Positions 37,527 through 48,352 of a stretch of DNA of 64,000 bases are shown here, one piece after another. Source of the stretch: Altererythrobacter sp. C41 (GTDB lineage Bacteria > Pseudomonadota > Alphaproteobacteria > Sphingomonadales > Sphingomonadaceae); assembly GCF_016803135.1 (NCBI RefSeq), contig NZ_JAEVFE010000001.1:310001-374000 (forward strand), in the 5' to 3' direction. Under the pieces are notes generated by a model. The model ran no database searches. It saw nothing but the letters and a program-made list of their open reading frames with translations, and was not told the DNA's origin. The translations under genes and the position numbers were made by a program. Each line of letters starts with the position of its first letter. Position 1 is the first letter of the stretch.

Positions 37527-38422
37527 TTCGACCACTCCGGATATTTCTCCGCCCACGCGGGCGCTTCCTTGGCCATGTAGGCCTCACAGCTACCGCGCGC
37601 GAGGTCGCGCACCTGAGCCATGTAGCTGGCGCGCTCCTGCACGCTGATGACGCCGCGGGCCTGGAGAAGGTTGAACACATGGCTCGCCTCGATCGCCTGT
37701 TCGTAGGCGGCGATCGGCACGTTGTTGTCGAGGCAGTTGCGGCATTCGGCCGCCGCCTTGCGGAACAGATCGAACAGCGCGTCGGTATCGGCGATCTCGA
37801 AGTTCCACTTCGACATCTGCTTCTCGTTCTCGAGAAATACGTCGCCGTAGGTAGTCCCGCGGCCGTTGAAATCGAGGTCGTAGACGTTGTCGACGCCCTG
37901 GATGTACATCGCCAGGCGTTCGAGGCCGTAGGTCAGCTCGCCCGCGACCGGCTTGCAGTCGAACCCGCCCATCTGCTGGAAATAGGTGAACTGCGTCACC
38001 TCCATCCCGTCGCACCAGACCTCCCAGCCCAGACCCCAGGCGCCGAGTGTCGGGCTTTCCCAGTCGTCCTCGACAAAGCGGATATCGTGCAGCAGCGGGT
38101 CGATCCCGATCACGCGCAGGCTTTCGAGATAGAGGTCCTGGATGTCCGCCGGGCTCGGCTTCAGGATCACCTGATACTGGTAATAGTGCTGCAGCCGATT
38201 GGGATTCTCGCCATATCGGCCGTCGGTCGGGCGGCGGCAGGGCTGGACGAAAGCCGCGCTCCATGGTTCCGGCCCCAGCGCGCGCAAAGTTGTCGCGGTA
38301 TGGAAGGTGCCCGCGCCCATCCGCATGTCGTAAGGCTGGAGGATAAGGCACCCCTGCGCGCTCCAGAAATCGTGGAGCGCGAGGATCATGTCCTGAAAGC
38401 TGTTCGCGGGATTCCGGTCCAT
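37523..38422 (-). CDS. glyQ: glycine-tRNA ligase alpha subunit
   Basis: Catalytic class II alpha subunit, 299 residues. Opens with [20 protein letters not shown] and continues with [26 protein letters not shown] (all split here across the family's motif 1 and 2 regions) and [22 protein letters not shown]. Forms an operon with glyS. Upstream lies the promoter region of the divergent XRE gene. Confidence 0.96.
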   Translation of the reverse strand: MDRNPANSFQDMILALHDFWSAQGCLILQPYDMRMGAGTFHTATTLRALGPEPWSAAFVQPCRRPTDGRYGENPNRLQHYYQYQVILKPSPADIQDLYLESLRVIGIDPLLHDIRFVEDDWESPTLGAWGLGWEVWCDGMEVTQFTYFQQMGGFDCKPVAGELTYGLERLAMYIQGVDNVYDLDFNGRGTTYGDVFLENEKQMSKWNFEIADTDALFDLFRKAAAECRNCLDNNVPIAAYEQAIEASHVFNLLQARGVISVQERASYMAQVRDLARGSCEAYMAKEAPAWAEKYPEWSK

Positions 38423-38495
38423 CGCGCTGCGCCATGACGGCTCACGCCGGGAGCGTCAATGGCAGGCAGCGCGGCGCAAGCAGCACTGGCTATTT

Positions 38496-38572
38496 GTCAG
38501 GTATTCTTGACACCGTCAGCGAATCGCGACATATAGTCAGGTATTCCTGACATTAAGGCAGGTATAGGTGAC
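38496..38572. promoter_or_regulatory. three 16-bp operator-like repeats before the XRE gene
   Basis: Site 2 (38536-38551, GTCAGGTATTCCTGAC) is a perfect 6-4-6 palindrome. Site 1 (38496-38511) differs from it by one base. Site 3 (38557-38572) is a degraded copy with GCAGGTAT conserved and GTGAC at its end, directly abutting the ATG at 38573. Sites 1 and 2 are 40 bases apart start to start, about four helical turns. They overlap the -35 and -10 hexamers of the promoter, as expected for an autorepressor. Confidence 0.75.
38507..38536 (+). promoter_or_regulatory. sigma-70-type promoter of the XRE-membrane protein operon
   Basis: TTGACA at 38507-38512 is a perfect -35. After 17 bases, CATATA (38530-38535) or the adjacent ATATAG serves as the -10. 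Both hexamers lie inside the repeated palindromes described for this region. Confidence 0.65.
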
Positions 38573-38767
38573 ATGAACAACCGGCTGAAAGTGCTGAGAG
38601 CGGAGCGGGACTGGAGCCAGGCCGAACTGGCCGTCCGGCTCGACGTCTCGCGTCAGGCGGTCAACGCGATCGAGACCGGCAAGCACGATCCGTCGCTGCC
38701 GCTCGCCTTTCGCATCGCCCGCCTGTTCGGAATGCCGATCGAGGAGATTTTCGATGACCAGTCCTGA
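38573..38767 (+). CDS. small XRE/Cro-type regulator
   Basis: DNA-binding protein of 64 residues, essentially only the helix-turn-helix (LKVLRAERDWSQAELAVRLDVSRQAVNAIE, then the KHDPSLPLAFRIARLFGMPIEEIF signature). This short form commonly pairs with a downstream small membrane protein gene. Here it overlaps that gene by 14 bases. The upstream palindromes suggest autoregulation. Confidence 0.92.
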   Translation: MNNRLKVLRAERDWSQAELAVRLDVSRQAVNAIETGKHDPSLPLAFRIARLFGMPIEEIFDDQS

Positions 38768-39398
38768 ACGGGATGAACGGCCAATGTCCGGAGCGGTCCG
38801 CCTGTTGGTGATCGTCGCGGCGGCGCTCGTGGCGATCTTCGCGATCGGCGTAATCGCCGGAATGATCGGCGCGGCAATGAACGACGGCGGAGCGCACAGC
38901 GCGATCTTCTACCTCATCCTTCTTGCCGCCGTAGCGCTCGCTGCAGGGGCAATCTGGCTGATCGTTCGCAACCGCGCCGTCATGGACCTCCCCGTCAGCC
39001 CGCGCATGCGGAAATCGCGCATGCTCCTCTATTCTTGCGGAGTGATCGGAATCGCTGGCGGCATGGCCTTCGCACTCGTCGGTGGGGGTGGCGAGATGGG
39101 CGCTTGGGCGCTTTTCTCCGCAAACGAGCCGATCTCGCCGACGGCAGTGCTAATCCTGTTGTCCGTTCTGATCCTTGCGACGGCGCTCTCCATTCGCTGG
39201 CACATGCTTCTCGACGAGCACGAGCGCGCCGCCTACGATTTCGGAGCGGTCGTTTCGATCTACATCTACTTCGTCCTCAGTATCGGCTGGTGGCTGCTTG
39301 CGCGTGGCGGCTTCGCCCCGGCGCCGGACGGCCATCTCATCTTCTGGGTGGTTATGATCACCTGGCTGATCGGCTGGCTCATTCGCCGCTATCGTTGA
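38754..39398 (+). CDS. membrane protein paired with XRE regulator
   Basis: Integral membrane protein of 214 residues with about six hydrophobic helices and short loops. A charged stretch PVSPRMRKSRM lies between helices 2 and 3, and HMLLDEHERAAYDFGAVVS is the most conserved-looking loop. The start overlaps the end of the XRE gene by 14 bases, implying coupled translation. Function unknown; similar XRE-membrane pairs are common in Erythrobacteraceae and may sense the membrane state. Confidence 0.75.
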   Translation: MTSPERDERPMSGAVRLLVIVAAALVAIFAIGVIAGMIGAAMNDGGAHSAIFYLILLAAVALAAGAIWLIVRNRAVMDLPVSPRMRKSRMLLYSCGVIGIAGGMAFALVGGGGEMGAWALFSANEPISPTAVLILLSVLILATALSIRWHMLLDEHERAAYDFGAVVSIYIYFVLSIGWWLLARGGFAPAPDGHLIFWVVMITWLIGWLIRRYR

Positions 39399-39439
39399 CC
39401 AGACCGGCATTTTCTCTCTCAATTAAGGATTCGAGAACG

Positions 39440-40381
39440 ATGAAACTGAATCGCCTGTCGACCCGTATCCGTACGCTGTCCCTTGGCATTTCCGCCTGCG
39501 CCTTCGCCTTCGTCGCGCCTGTGCATGCACAGGAAGCAGCGCCCGCGCCCGCTCCTGTCGAGGCACAGGAGGTCGAGGTCGCAACTCCCGCTCTGTGGAA
39601 AGTCGCGGACGAGGACACGACCATCTATCTCTTCGGCACGGTCCACGCGCTGCCTGACGGGATCGAATGGTATCACGGCCCCATCGCCGACGCGCTCGGC
39701 GCCTCCGACATCCTGGTAACGGAGATCGAGATGTCGCCCGAATCGATGGCGACGACCCAGAATCTCGTGATGACCAAAGGCGTGCTGCCCGAAGGCGAGA
39801 CGCTGCGCGACATGCTTACCAAGGAGCAGCGCACGGCTTACGAGACGGCGCTGGCCCGTGTCGAACTGCCGCCTGCCGCCTTCGACCGGTTCGAGCCGTG
39901 GTACGGCGCGATGATGCTGACCATGCTGCCGCTCCTCAAGCAAGGCTATACGACCGATGCCGGCGTCGAGGCGGTGCTCGAAACAAAGGCGAACACGGGT
40001 CTGGAGCGCGGCGCGCTCGAGACGGTCGAGGAACAGCTTTCCATTTTCGACAACCTACCGCCCGACACGCAGATCGCGTTCCTGATGGAGACGGTGGACG
40101 CCGTCGACGAGATCAAGGCGCTGCTCGACGCGATGGTCGCGGAATGGGCCGAAGGCGACGCGGACGAGCTCGCGCGGCTCATGAACGAGGGCATGACCGA
40201 CCCGGTGCTGGCCGAGCGTCTGCTCTATGCGCGCAATGCCAATTGGGCGAAGTGGATCGACGAGCGGATGGATGCGCCGGGGACCGTGTTCGTCGCGGTC
40301 GGCGCCGGGCATCTCGCGGGCGAGCAGAGCGTGCAGGACAAGCTCGCCGAGCTCGGCATCGAGACCGCTCGCGTTCAATGA
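39440..40381 (+). CDS. TraB/GumN family protein, first of tandem pair
   Basis: Periplasmic protein of 313 residues with a clear Sec signal (VAPVHAQ). The TraB/GumN motifs are complete: IYLFGTVHALPDG near residue 65, LVTEIEMSP, and a C-terminal VFVAVGAGHLAGEQSVQDKL. The GxxH histidines and the Glu suggest the metal site proposed for the TIKI-type protease clan; activity is untested for bacterial members. Its neighbour is a paralogue. Confidence 0.88.
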   Translation: MKLNRLSTRIRTLSLGISACAFAFVAPVHAQEAAPAPAPVEAQEVEVATPALWKVADEDTTIYLFGTVHALPDGIEWYHGPIADALGASDILVTEIEMSPESMATTQNLVMTKGVLPEGETLRDMLTKEQRTAYETALARVELPPAAFDRFEPWYGAMMLTMLPLLKQGYTTDAGVEAVLETKANTGLERGALETVEEQLSIFDNLPPDTQIAFLMETVDAVDEIKALLDAMVAEWAEGDADELARLMNEGMTDPVLAERLLYARNANWAKWIDERMDAPGTVFVAVGAGHLAGEQSVQDKLAELGIETARVQ

Positions 40382-40394
40382 TCGGCCGCATTCA

Positions 40395-41279
40395 GTGATC
40401 CGGCCCACCGCCTTCGCGCTGGTGGCGCTGCTTGCGCTCGCCGCCTGCGGCAAAGCCGATCCGCCGCCGGGGTTCGAGGGGCCGCCTTCGCCTGCGCTGT
40501 TCGAGATATCCTCTCCCGGCGGCGCGGTCGAAGGGTGGATGTTCGGCACGATCCACTCGTTGCCTGACGGTGTCGCGTGGGAAACCGCCGCCCTGGAAGG
40601 CGTGCTCGACCGGGCGGACTTGCTGGTTGTCGAGGTGCGTGATCTCGACGATGCCCCTGCGCTCCGCAAGGCTTTTACCGAGCGTGCCTACACGGCCCGT
40701 CAGCCGCCGTTGACCGAGAGGGTTCCGGCGAAGGCGCGCGACGACCTGTCCGCGGTCCTCGCCGAGCACGACGTCGCGGCGGACACCTTCGCCGGACTGG
40801 AAACCTGGGCAGCGGCGCTAACGCTCGCGCAATATGCCGAGACCGGGGAGGCTGCGAACGGCGCCGACCGGGCGCTGATCTCCCGCGTTCCCCGGGAGAA
40901 AGTGGTTGAACTGGAAGGCGCTGCGCGGCAGCTTGAGGTGTTCGACCGTTTGCCCGAGGCGGAGCAGCGCGATCTTCTGGCAGCAGTGATCGCCGACATG
41001 GCCCGGAAAGATGAGGATCCCCTGCGCCATGCAGCCGACTGGTACGCGGGGCGGATCGACCACCTCGCCGATCCCGCTACCAGCGCCATCCTCGGCGATC
41101 CCGAGCTGCGCGAGGCGCTCTATGCCGGTCGCAATCGCGAATGGGTGGCGCACCTCGCAGCATTGCTCGAACGTGAGCCACGCCCGCTGATCGCGGTTGG
41201 ATCGGCCCATCTTGCGGGCGAGGATGGCCTGCCCGCCCTGCTCGCCGCGCGCGGCTACACCGTGCGGCGCATCCAGTAG
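40395..41279 (+). CDS. TraB/GumN family lipoprotein, second of tandem pair
   Basis: Paralogue of the preceding gene, 294 residues, starting at GTG 40395. Unlike its neighbour it has a lipobox (LALAAC, C18), so it should be anchored in the membrane. Motifs GWMFGTIHSLPDG, LLVVEVRDLDD and LIAVGSAHLAGEDGLPALL align one to one with those of the first copy. It begins 14 bases after the first copy's stop. Confidence 0.87.
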   Translation: MIRPTAFALVALLALAACGKADPPPGFEGPPSPALFEISSPGGAVEGWMFGTIHSLPDGVAWETAALEGVLDRADLLVVEVRDLDDAPALRKAFTERAYTARQPPLTERVPAKARDDLSAVLAEHDVAADTFAGLETWAAALTLAQYAETGEAANGADRALISRVPREKVVELEGAARQLEVFDRLPEAEQRDLLAAVIADMARKDEDPLRHAADWYAGRIDHLADPATSAILGDPELREALYAGRNREWVAHLAALLEREPRPLIAVGSAHLAGEDGLPALLAARGYTVRRIQ

Positions 41280-41297
41280 CGGCCCTCGTTCGCCTGT

Positions 41298-41350
41298 CGC
41301 TTCGCTACGTGAGGCGTTTCTTGTTGCCGACCGCTTCGCTACCTGAGGCG
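41298..41350. repeat. two direct copies of a 19-bp sequence before rplY
   Basis: Copies at 41298-41316 and 41332-41350 read CGCTTCGCTACNTGAGGCG with one difference. They are 34 bases apart start to start. They lie in the 181-base gap before rplY; no role is evident. Confidence 0.6.
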
Positions 41351-41460
41351 CAGCTTGCATTTCCGCCCGGGCCCGCTATAGGCGCCCGCTTCCGGCCATG
41401 GTCATCCCTGGAGGCGTGGCGGAAACCTGTACTCAAGAAGCATTTCGAAAGGTAAGCGAC

Positions 41461-42126
41461 ATGAGCGAAGCTCTGACTCTGCCGGCCGAGACGCGCGATC
41501 GGGCTGGCAAGGGAGCCTCCCGTGCACTGCGTCGCGAAGGCCGTGTTCCCGCCGTCATCTACGGTGGCAAGGAAGCCCCCGCCACGATCCACGTCGAGGA
41601 AAGGCTGCTGGTAAAGCAGCTCGGCACCGGCCACTTCATGAACTCGATCGTCGAGATCGAACTGGGCGGCAAGAAGCTGCGCACCCTGCCGAAGGACGTC
41701 GCTTTCCACCCCGTCACCGACCGTCCGACCCACGTCGACTTCCTGCGCCTGGCGAAGGGCGCCAAGGTGGACGTCGCCGTGCCGGTGGTGTTCGTGAACG
41801 AAGAAGCGAGCCCCGGCCTCAAGAAGGGCGGCGTGCTCAACGTCGTGCGTCACGAACTCGAGCTGGTCTGCGAAGCCGACAAGATCCCGAACGAGATCGA
41901 GATCGACGTCACCGGCCTCGAAGTCGGCGATGCGATCCACATCAGCCACATCACGCTGCCTGAAGGTTCGGAGAGCGCGATCACCGACCGCGATTTCACC
42001 ATCGCCACCGTCGTCGCACCGTCCGCGCTCAAGCGCGCCGAGGCTGCCGAGGGCGAGGAAGCCGCGGCCGACGCAGTTCCTGCCAGCGAGCAGAGCGACG
42101 AGGAAGAGGAAGCCGGCGAGGAGTAA
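41461..42126 (+). CDS. rplY: 50S ribosomal protein L25/general stress protein Ctc
   Basis: Binds 5S rRNA in the large subunit. The protein is 221 residues: the L25 domain ([12 protein letters not shown]) followed by the TL5/CTC domain ([24 protein letters not shown]) and an acidic low-complexity tail of Glu/Ala/Asp. The long form is usual in alphaproteobacteria. A strong terminator follows. rplY, pth and ychF are normally adjacent; here acs lies between rplY and pth. Confidence 0.96.
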   Translation: MSEALTLPAETRDRAGKGASRALRREGRVPAVIYGGKEAPATIHVEERLLVKQLGTGHFMNSIVEIELGGKKLRTLPKDVAFHPVTDRPTHVDFLRLAKGAKVDVAVPVVFVNEEASPGLKKGGVLNVVRHELELVCEADKIPNEIEIDVTGLEVGDAIHISHITLPEGSESAITDRDFTIATVVAPSALKRAEAAEGEEAAADAVPASEQSDEEEEAGEE

Positions 42127-42156
42127 TTCCGCCCTTCCCTTTCGCGGCATTTTCGA

Positions 42157-42192
42157 AGCGCCGGTCCAGCGATGGGCCGGCGCTTTGTCTTT
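42157..42192 (+). terminator. intrinsic terminator after rplY
   Basis: AGCGCCGG (42157-42164) pairs with CCGGCGCT (42177-42184), extended inward by TCC/GGG to 11 pairs, with loop AGCGAT and a following TTGTCTTT. Placed 31 bases after the rplY stop. Confidence 0.85.
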
Positions 42193-42269
42193 GCGCGCTC
42201 GCTTGTCTATCTCCGCCGCCGCGATACGATGATGCTGACTCGCATCGCGAGCCCCCGGGAGATACCGAC

Positions 42270-44219
<1,950 letters not shown>

Positions 44220-44254
44220 GGGGCCGCACGCCCTCTCTCATTCATTCCCGCACC

Positions 44255-44343
44255 GTCATGCTGAACTCGTTTCAGCATCCATTGCGCAATCTGGACCGAA
44301 GGTGCGTGGTGAGAAATGGACCCTGAAACGAGTTCAGGGTGAC
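44255..44343. repeat. inverted-repeat element after acs
   Basis: Arms of 28 bases (44255-44282 and 44316-44343) are near reverse complements with the core TGAACTCGTTTCAG or CTGAAACGAGTTCA, around a 33-base spacer. No transposase is present. Such palindromic units are interspersed in many sphingomonad genomes. The element may terminate or stabilise the acs transcript. Confidence 0.75.
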
Positions 44344-44426
44344 GGCCAGAGGGTGGTTGAGGTGGCGGCGCGCATGCCGTGGTCTCGTCGCTTGCCGCGC
44401 CTGCCCCTCGCCTCTAGAGCGCGCGC

Positions 44427-44996
44427 ATGCAGATTTGGGCAGGCCTCGGTAACCCCGGACCGCAATACGCGCTCCACCGCCACAACGTGGGCTTCATGGC
44501 CTGCGACGTGATCGCGGAGATGCACGGCTTCGGTCCCGTGCAGAAGAAGTTCTCCGGCTGGGTGCAGGAAGGGCGGATCGGCGGCGACAAGATCCTGCTG
44601 CTCAAGCCCGCGACCTACATGAACGAAAGCGGCCGCAGCGTCGGCGAGGCGCTGCGCTTCTACAAGCTCGGCACCGATGCGCTGACGGTGTTCCACGACG
44701 AGCTCGATCTGGCTCCGTTCAAGGTCAAGGTCCGCACCGGTGGCGGGCTCGCCGGGCACAACGGTCTCCGGAGCATCGACAAACATCTTGGGCCGGATTT
44801 CCGCCGAGTCCGCATCGGAATCGGCCATCCCGGCCACAAGGACCGCGTGACCGGCCACGTCCTCGGCAACTACGCAAAAGCCGAACTGGACGATCTGACC
44901 GACATGCTCGCCGCGATCGGCGCCGAGGCGGAATGGCTCGCCAAGAGCGACGACGCGCGCTTCATGAGCGACGTGGCACTGCGGATGAGGGATTGA
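44427..44996 (+). CDS. pth: peptidyl-tRNA hydrolase
   Basis: Recycles peptidyl-tRNA that drops off ribosomes. The protein is 189 residues. Marks: GLGNPGPQYALHRHNVGF with the catalytic His (H19) and N9, KPATYMNESGRSV, FHDELDLAPF (conserved Asp) and GGGLAGHNGLRSI. It precedes ychF, the usual order. Confidence 0.96.
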   Translation: MQIWAGLGNPGPQYALHRHNVGFMACDVIAEMHGFGPVQKKFSGWVQEGRIGGDKILLLKPATYMNESGRSVGEALRFYKLGTDALTVFHDELDLAPFKVKVRTGGGLAGHNGLRSIDKHLGPDFRRVRIGIGHPGHKDRVTGHVLGNYAKAELDDLTDMLAAIGAEAEWLAKSDDARFMSDVALRMRD

Positions 44997-45068
44997 CCCC
45001 TCCTCCCTAGCTTTTCGGCCCCGCCGCGCCTATCGGGCCGGGCAAATCAGTTCTTTCCGGAGTTATCG

Positions 45069-46169
45069 ATGGGTTTCCGTTGCGGAATCGTCGGGCTGCC
45101 CAATGTCGGCAAGTCCACCCTGTTCAACGCGCTGACCGAGACGCAGGCAGCGCAAGCGGCGAACTATCCGTTCTGCACGATTGAACCGAACGTCGGCCAG
45201 GTCGCCGTGCCCGACGACCGGCTCGAGAAGATCGCCTCAATCGCCGGGTCGGCGAAGATCATCCCGACCCAGCTCGCCTTCGTCGACATCGCGGGCCTCG
45301 TGAAGGGCGCGAGCAAGGGCGAAGGGCTCGGCAACCAGTTCCTCGGCAACATCCGCGAGGTCGACGCGATCGTCCACGTCCTGCGTTGCTTCGAGGATGA
45401 CGACATCCAGCACGTCGCCAACAAGGTCGATCCCATCGCCGACGCCGAAGTGGTCGAGACCGAGCTGATGCTGGCCGATCTCGAAAGCCTCGAAAAGCGC
45501 GTCCCCGCCGCGGCCAAGAAGGCGACAGGCGGCGACAAGGAAGCGAAGGCGATGGCGAGCGTTCTCGGCCAGGCGCTCGACCTTCTCCGCGACGGCAAGC
45601 CCGCCCGCTTGACCGAGCCGAAGGACGACGAGGAGGCGCGCCTGTTCGAACAGGCGCAGCTCCTCACCGCCAAGCCGGTGCTCTACGTCTGCAACGTCGC
45701 CGAGGAAGACGCGGCCGAGGGCAATGCGTTGAGCGCGCAGGTCTTCGAGAAGGCCAAGGCCGAGGGCGCCGAAGCCGTCGTGGTCTCCGCCGCGATCGAG
45801 AGCGAACTCGTCGCGATGGAAGCGGAAGAGCGCGCCGAATACTTGACCGAGCTGGGCCTCACCGAAAGCGGCCTCAGTCGGGTGATCCGCGCCGGGTACA
45901 CGCTGCTCGGCCTGCAGACCTTCTTCACCGCCGGACCGAAGGAGGCGCGCGCCTGGACCTTCCCCGCCGGCGCCAAGGCGCCGCAGGCCGCCGGCGAGAT
46001 TCATTCCGATTTCGAGCGCGGCTTTATTCGTGCTGAAACAATTGCCTTCGACGACTACGTCGCGCTCGGCGGCGAGACGGGTGCGCGCGAGGCCGGAAAG
46101 CTGCGGCAGGAAGGCAAGGAGTACCTCGTCCAGGACGGCGACGTCCTGCTGTTCAAGTTCAACGTCTGA
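45069..46169 (+). CDS. ychF: redox-regulated ATPase YchF
   Basis: OBG-family P-loop protein of 366 residues that prefers ATP and binds ribosomes. The P-loop is GLPNVGKS (9-16). Switch region FVDIAGLVKGASKGEGLGNQFL and the NKVD-equivalent NVAEED are present. The C-terminal TGS domain (RAETIAFDDYVALGG...LVQDGDVLLFKFNV) is complete. Confidence 0.97.
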   Translation: MGFRCGIVGLPNVGKSTLFNALTETQAAQAANYPFCTIEPNVGQVAVPDDRLEKIASIAGSAKIIPTQLAFVDIAGLVKGASKGEGLGNQFLGNIREVDAIVHVLRCFEDDDIQHVANKVDPIADAEVVETELMLADLESLEKRVPAAAKKATGGDKEAKAMASVLGQALDLLRDGKPARLTEPKDDEEARLFEQAQLLTAKPVLYVCNVAEEDAAEGNALSAQVFEKAKAEGAEAVVVSAAIESELVAMEAEERAEYLTELGLTESGLSRVIRAGYTLLGLQTFFTAGPKEARAWTFPAGAKAPQAAGEIHSDFERGFIRAETIAFDDYVALGGETGAREAGKLRQEGKEYLVQDGDVLLFKFNV

Positions 46170-46186
46170 ACACGCGGAGCGACGAG

Positions 46187-47464
46187 ATGCGCAGGCTTGC
46201 GAGTGCCCTCACCCTGACGGCGGCGGCGCTGCTCGCCGCCTGCGCATCGGTTTCCCAAAGCACTGCTCCCACCGCAGCCACGGTCGTACAGGCCGAACAG
46301 CGCCCACCCGTTACGATCCTCGTATCGATCGACGGCTTTCGCGCCGATTATCTCGACCGCGGATTGACGCCGACGCTGTCCGCGCTCGCTGCCGAAGGCG
46401 TGCGCGCGCCGATGCAGCCGTCCTTTCCCAGCAAGACCTTCCCCAACCACTGGACGCTGGTGACCGGTATGGTCCCCGACCATCACGGTATCGTGGCCAA
46501 CCGGATCGAAGACCCGGCCCGGCCGGGCGAAGTGTTCACCATGGCCACACTCGACCCCTGGTGGTGGAACGAAGCGAAGCCGGTCTGGGTCGCCGCCGAG
46601 GAAGCCGGCATTCGCAGCGCGGCAATGTTCTGGCCCGGTTCGTCGGTCGCCTGGGGCGGCACCATGCCCGAAGGAGGTTGGGGACCGGTCTCCGACGGAA
46701 CCGTGCCGCAGGACTGGCAGCAGTTCAGCATGCAGGTGACGAACGTCCAGCGCGTCAACACCGTGCTCGACTGGCTGCGCCGCCCTGCCGAGATCCGCCC
46801 CGAGTTCGTCACCCTCTATTTCGATACGATCGACACCGCCGGTCATGGCGGCGGCCCCGACAGCGCGGAGCTGAACGAGGCGCTGCGCGGCATCGACGGC
46901 GATATCGCGAGGCTGGTCGGCGGCCTGAGCGATCTCGGTCAACCGGCCAATCTGATGATCGTCTCCGACCACGGCATGGCGGCAACGAGTTCGGAGCGCG
47001 TGATCGCGCTCGACGAACTGCTCGACGCCTCGCTCTATCGACTTGTCGAGAGCGGCGCCTATGCCACGTTCGAGCCGACCGAAGGCAACACGGCTGCGCT
47101 GGAGAAGGCGCTTCTGCGAAAGCACGAGCATATGGAGTGCTGGCGCAAGGGCGAGATCCCGGAACGCTTCGCTTACGGCACGCACCGCCGCATTCCGCCG
47201 TATTTCTGCTTGCCGGAGACGGGCTGGACGATCGCCCTCACGCAGCCCGAGGAGGCATGGACCGGCGGCAGCCACGGTTACGATCCTGCAGCACCTGAGA
47301 TGGCCGCGCTGTTCGTCGCTCACGGCCCGGCCTTCCGCAGCGGTGCGACCCTGCCGCCCTTCCGCAACACCGCGATAACGCCGCTGATCCGCGAGCTGAT
47401 CGGGCTGTCGCAGGCGACTGAGACCGACGGCTCTCTCGAGCCGGTGCGCGGGGCGCTGCGTTAG
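46187..47464 (+). CDS. NPP-type alkaline phosphatase superfamily lipoprotein
   Basis: Ectonucleotide pyrophosphatase/phosphodiesterase-like protein of 425 residues, anchored through a lipobox (LLAAC, C19). The metal and nucleophile sites are visible: ILVSIDGFRADYLDR (first Asp) and FPSKTFPNHWTL (nucleophile Thr, then NHW). YFDTIDTAGHGGGPDS and VSDHGMA complete the metal ligands. Expected to cleave phosphodiester or pyrophosphate bonds in the periplasm; substrate unknown. It follows ychF by 17 bases. Confidence 0.9.
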   Translation: MRRLASALTLTAAALLAACASVSQSTAPTAATVVQAEQRPPVTILVSIDGFRADYLDRGLTPTLSALAAEGVRAPMQPSFPSKTFPNHWTLVTGMVPDHHGIVANRIEDPARPGEVFTMATLDPWWWNEAKPVWVAAEEAGIRSAAMFWPGSSVAWGGTMPEGGWGPVSDGTVPQDWQQFSMQVTNVQRVNTVLDWLRRPAEIRPEFVTLYFDTIDTAGHGGGPDSAELNEALRGIDGDIARLVGGLSDLGQPANLMIVSDHGMAATSSERVIALDELLDASLYRLVESGAYATFEPTEGNTAALEKALLRKHEHMECWRKGEIPERFAYGTHRRIPPYFCLPETGWTIALTQPEEAWTGGSHGYDPAAPEMAALFVAHGPAFRSGATLPPFRNTAITPLIRELIGLSQATETDGSLEPVRGALR

Positions 47465-47548
47465 TCAGCCTCACCCCGAGCCCGGCTGCCCGCGCCGGGC
47501 ACCAATTCCCTCCCCGCCCGTTCCGCTAGGAATTTCAAGGGGAGAGTG

Positions 47549-48352
47549 ATGATCGACAAATCCGAGAAGTTCCGCTGGCTCGTCCGCCTTGGCTTCGCGG
47601 CGCGAGGGGTGGTCTATCTTCTGCTCGGCTATATCGCGCTCGGCACCGCGGGCGAGGCAAAGAACGGCCAGTCGGCCGTGTTCGACTATATCCAGGAGGT
47701 TCCGCTGGGCACCCCGCTCCTGTGGGTCATGGCGATCGGCCTGCTGGGCTATGCCGCATTCAAGTTCCTCTCCGCGATCGCCGACATCCAGCATCGCGGC
47801 AGCGACACGACGGGCGCTCTGCACCGTGTCGGCGATGCGGCGAGCGGCGTGGCGCACACCTTTCTCGCCTATGCCTGCTATCAGTTCGCCACGGGCGAAC
47901 AGCAGAGCTCCGGCGGCGGCGCGAGCGGGGAGGAAATGGCCGGTTCCGTGCTGTCGATGGAGCTCGGCTCGGTGCTGATCGGTCTTGTCGGGCTGGGCTT
48001 TCTCGTGGCCGGTGCCATGCAGGCGAAGAAAGCCTGGACCTGCGATTTCATGCGCTGGATCAGCGGCGCCGCCCCCGCAGGCGTGCGAACCGTGGGCCGG
48101 ATCGGACATGCGGCGCGGGCGATCGTCTTCGCCATCATCGGGTGGTCGATGGTTCAGGGTGCGTGGTTCGCGCAGGAAAGCCAGATCAAGGGCCTTGGCG
48201 AAGCGATACTTTCGCTGCGAGACATGGGCGCGCTCTACACGCTGGTCGCCGTGGGTCTGATGCTGTTCGGCGCCTTCAGTCTCGTGCTGGCGCGCTACCG
48301 GATCATCCCGGATCTCGGCCCGCGCGGACTGCGGCCGAGCTTTCGCACCTAG
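47549..48352 (+). CDS. DUF1206 membrane protein
   Basis: Inner-membrane protein of 267 residues matching DUF1206: three similar two-helix units, each starting with an LGFAARGVVYLLLG, VGDAASGVAHTFLAYACYQF or IGHAARAIVFAIIGW segment. The internal repeat is visible by eye. ATG 47549 sits after AAGGGGAGA; a GTG three bases earlier is too close to that site. Function unknown. The stop shares a CTAG with the convergent MerR gene. Confidence 0.85.
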   Translation: MIDKSEKFRWLVRLGFAARGVVYLLLGYIALGTAGEAKNGQSAVFDYIQEVPLGTPLLWVMAIGLLGYAAFKFLSAIADIQHRGSDTTGALHRVGDAASGVAHTFLAYACYQFATGEQQSSGGGASGEEMAGSVLSMELGSVLIGLVGLGFLVAGAMQAKKAWTCDFMRWISGAAPAGVRTVGRIGHAARAIVFAIIGWSMVQGAWFAQESQIKGLGEAILSLRDMGALYTLVAVGLMLFGAFSLVLARYRIIPDLGPRGLRPSFRT

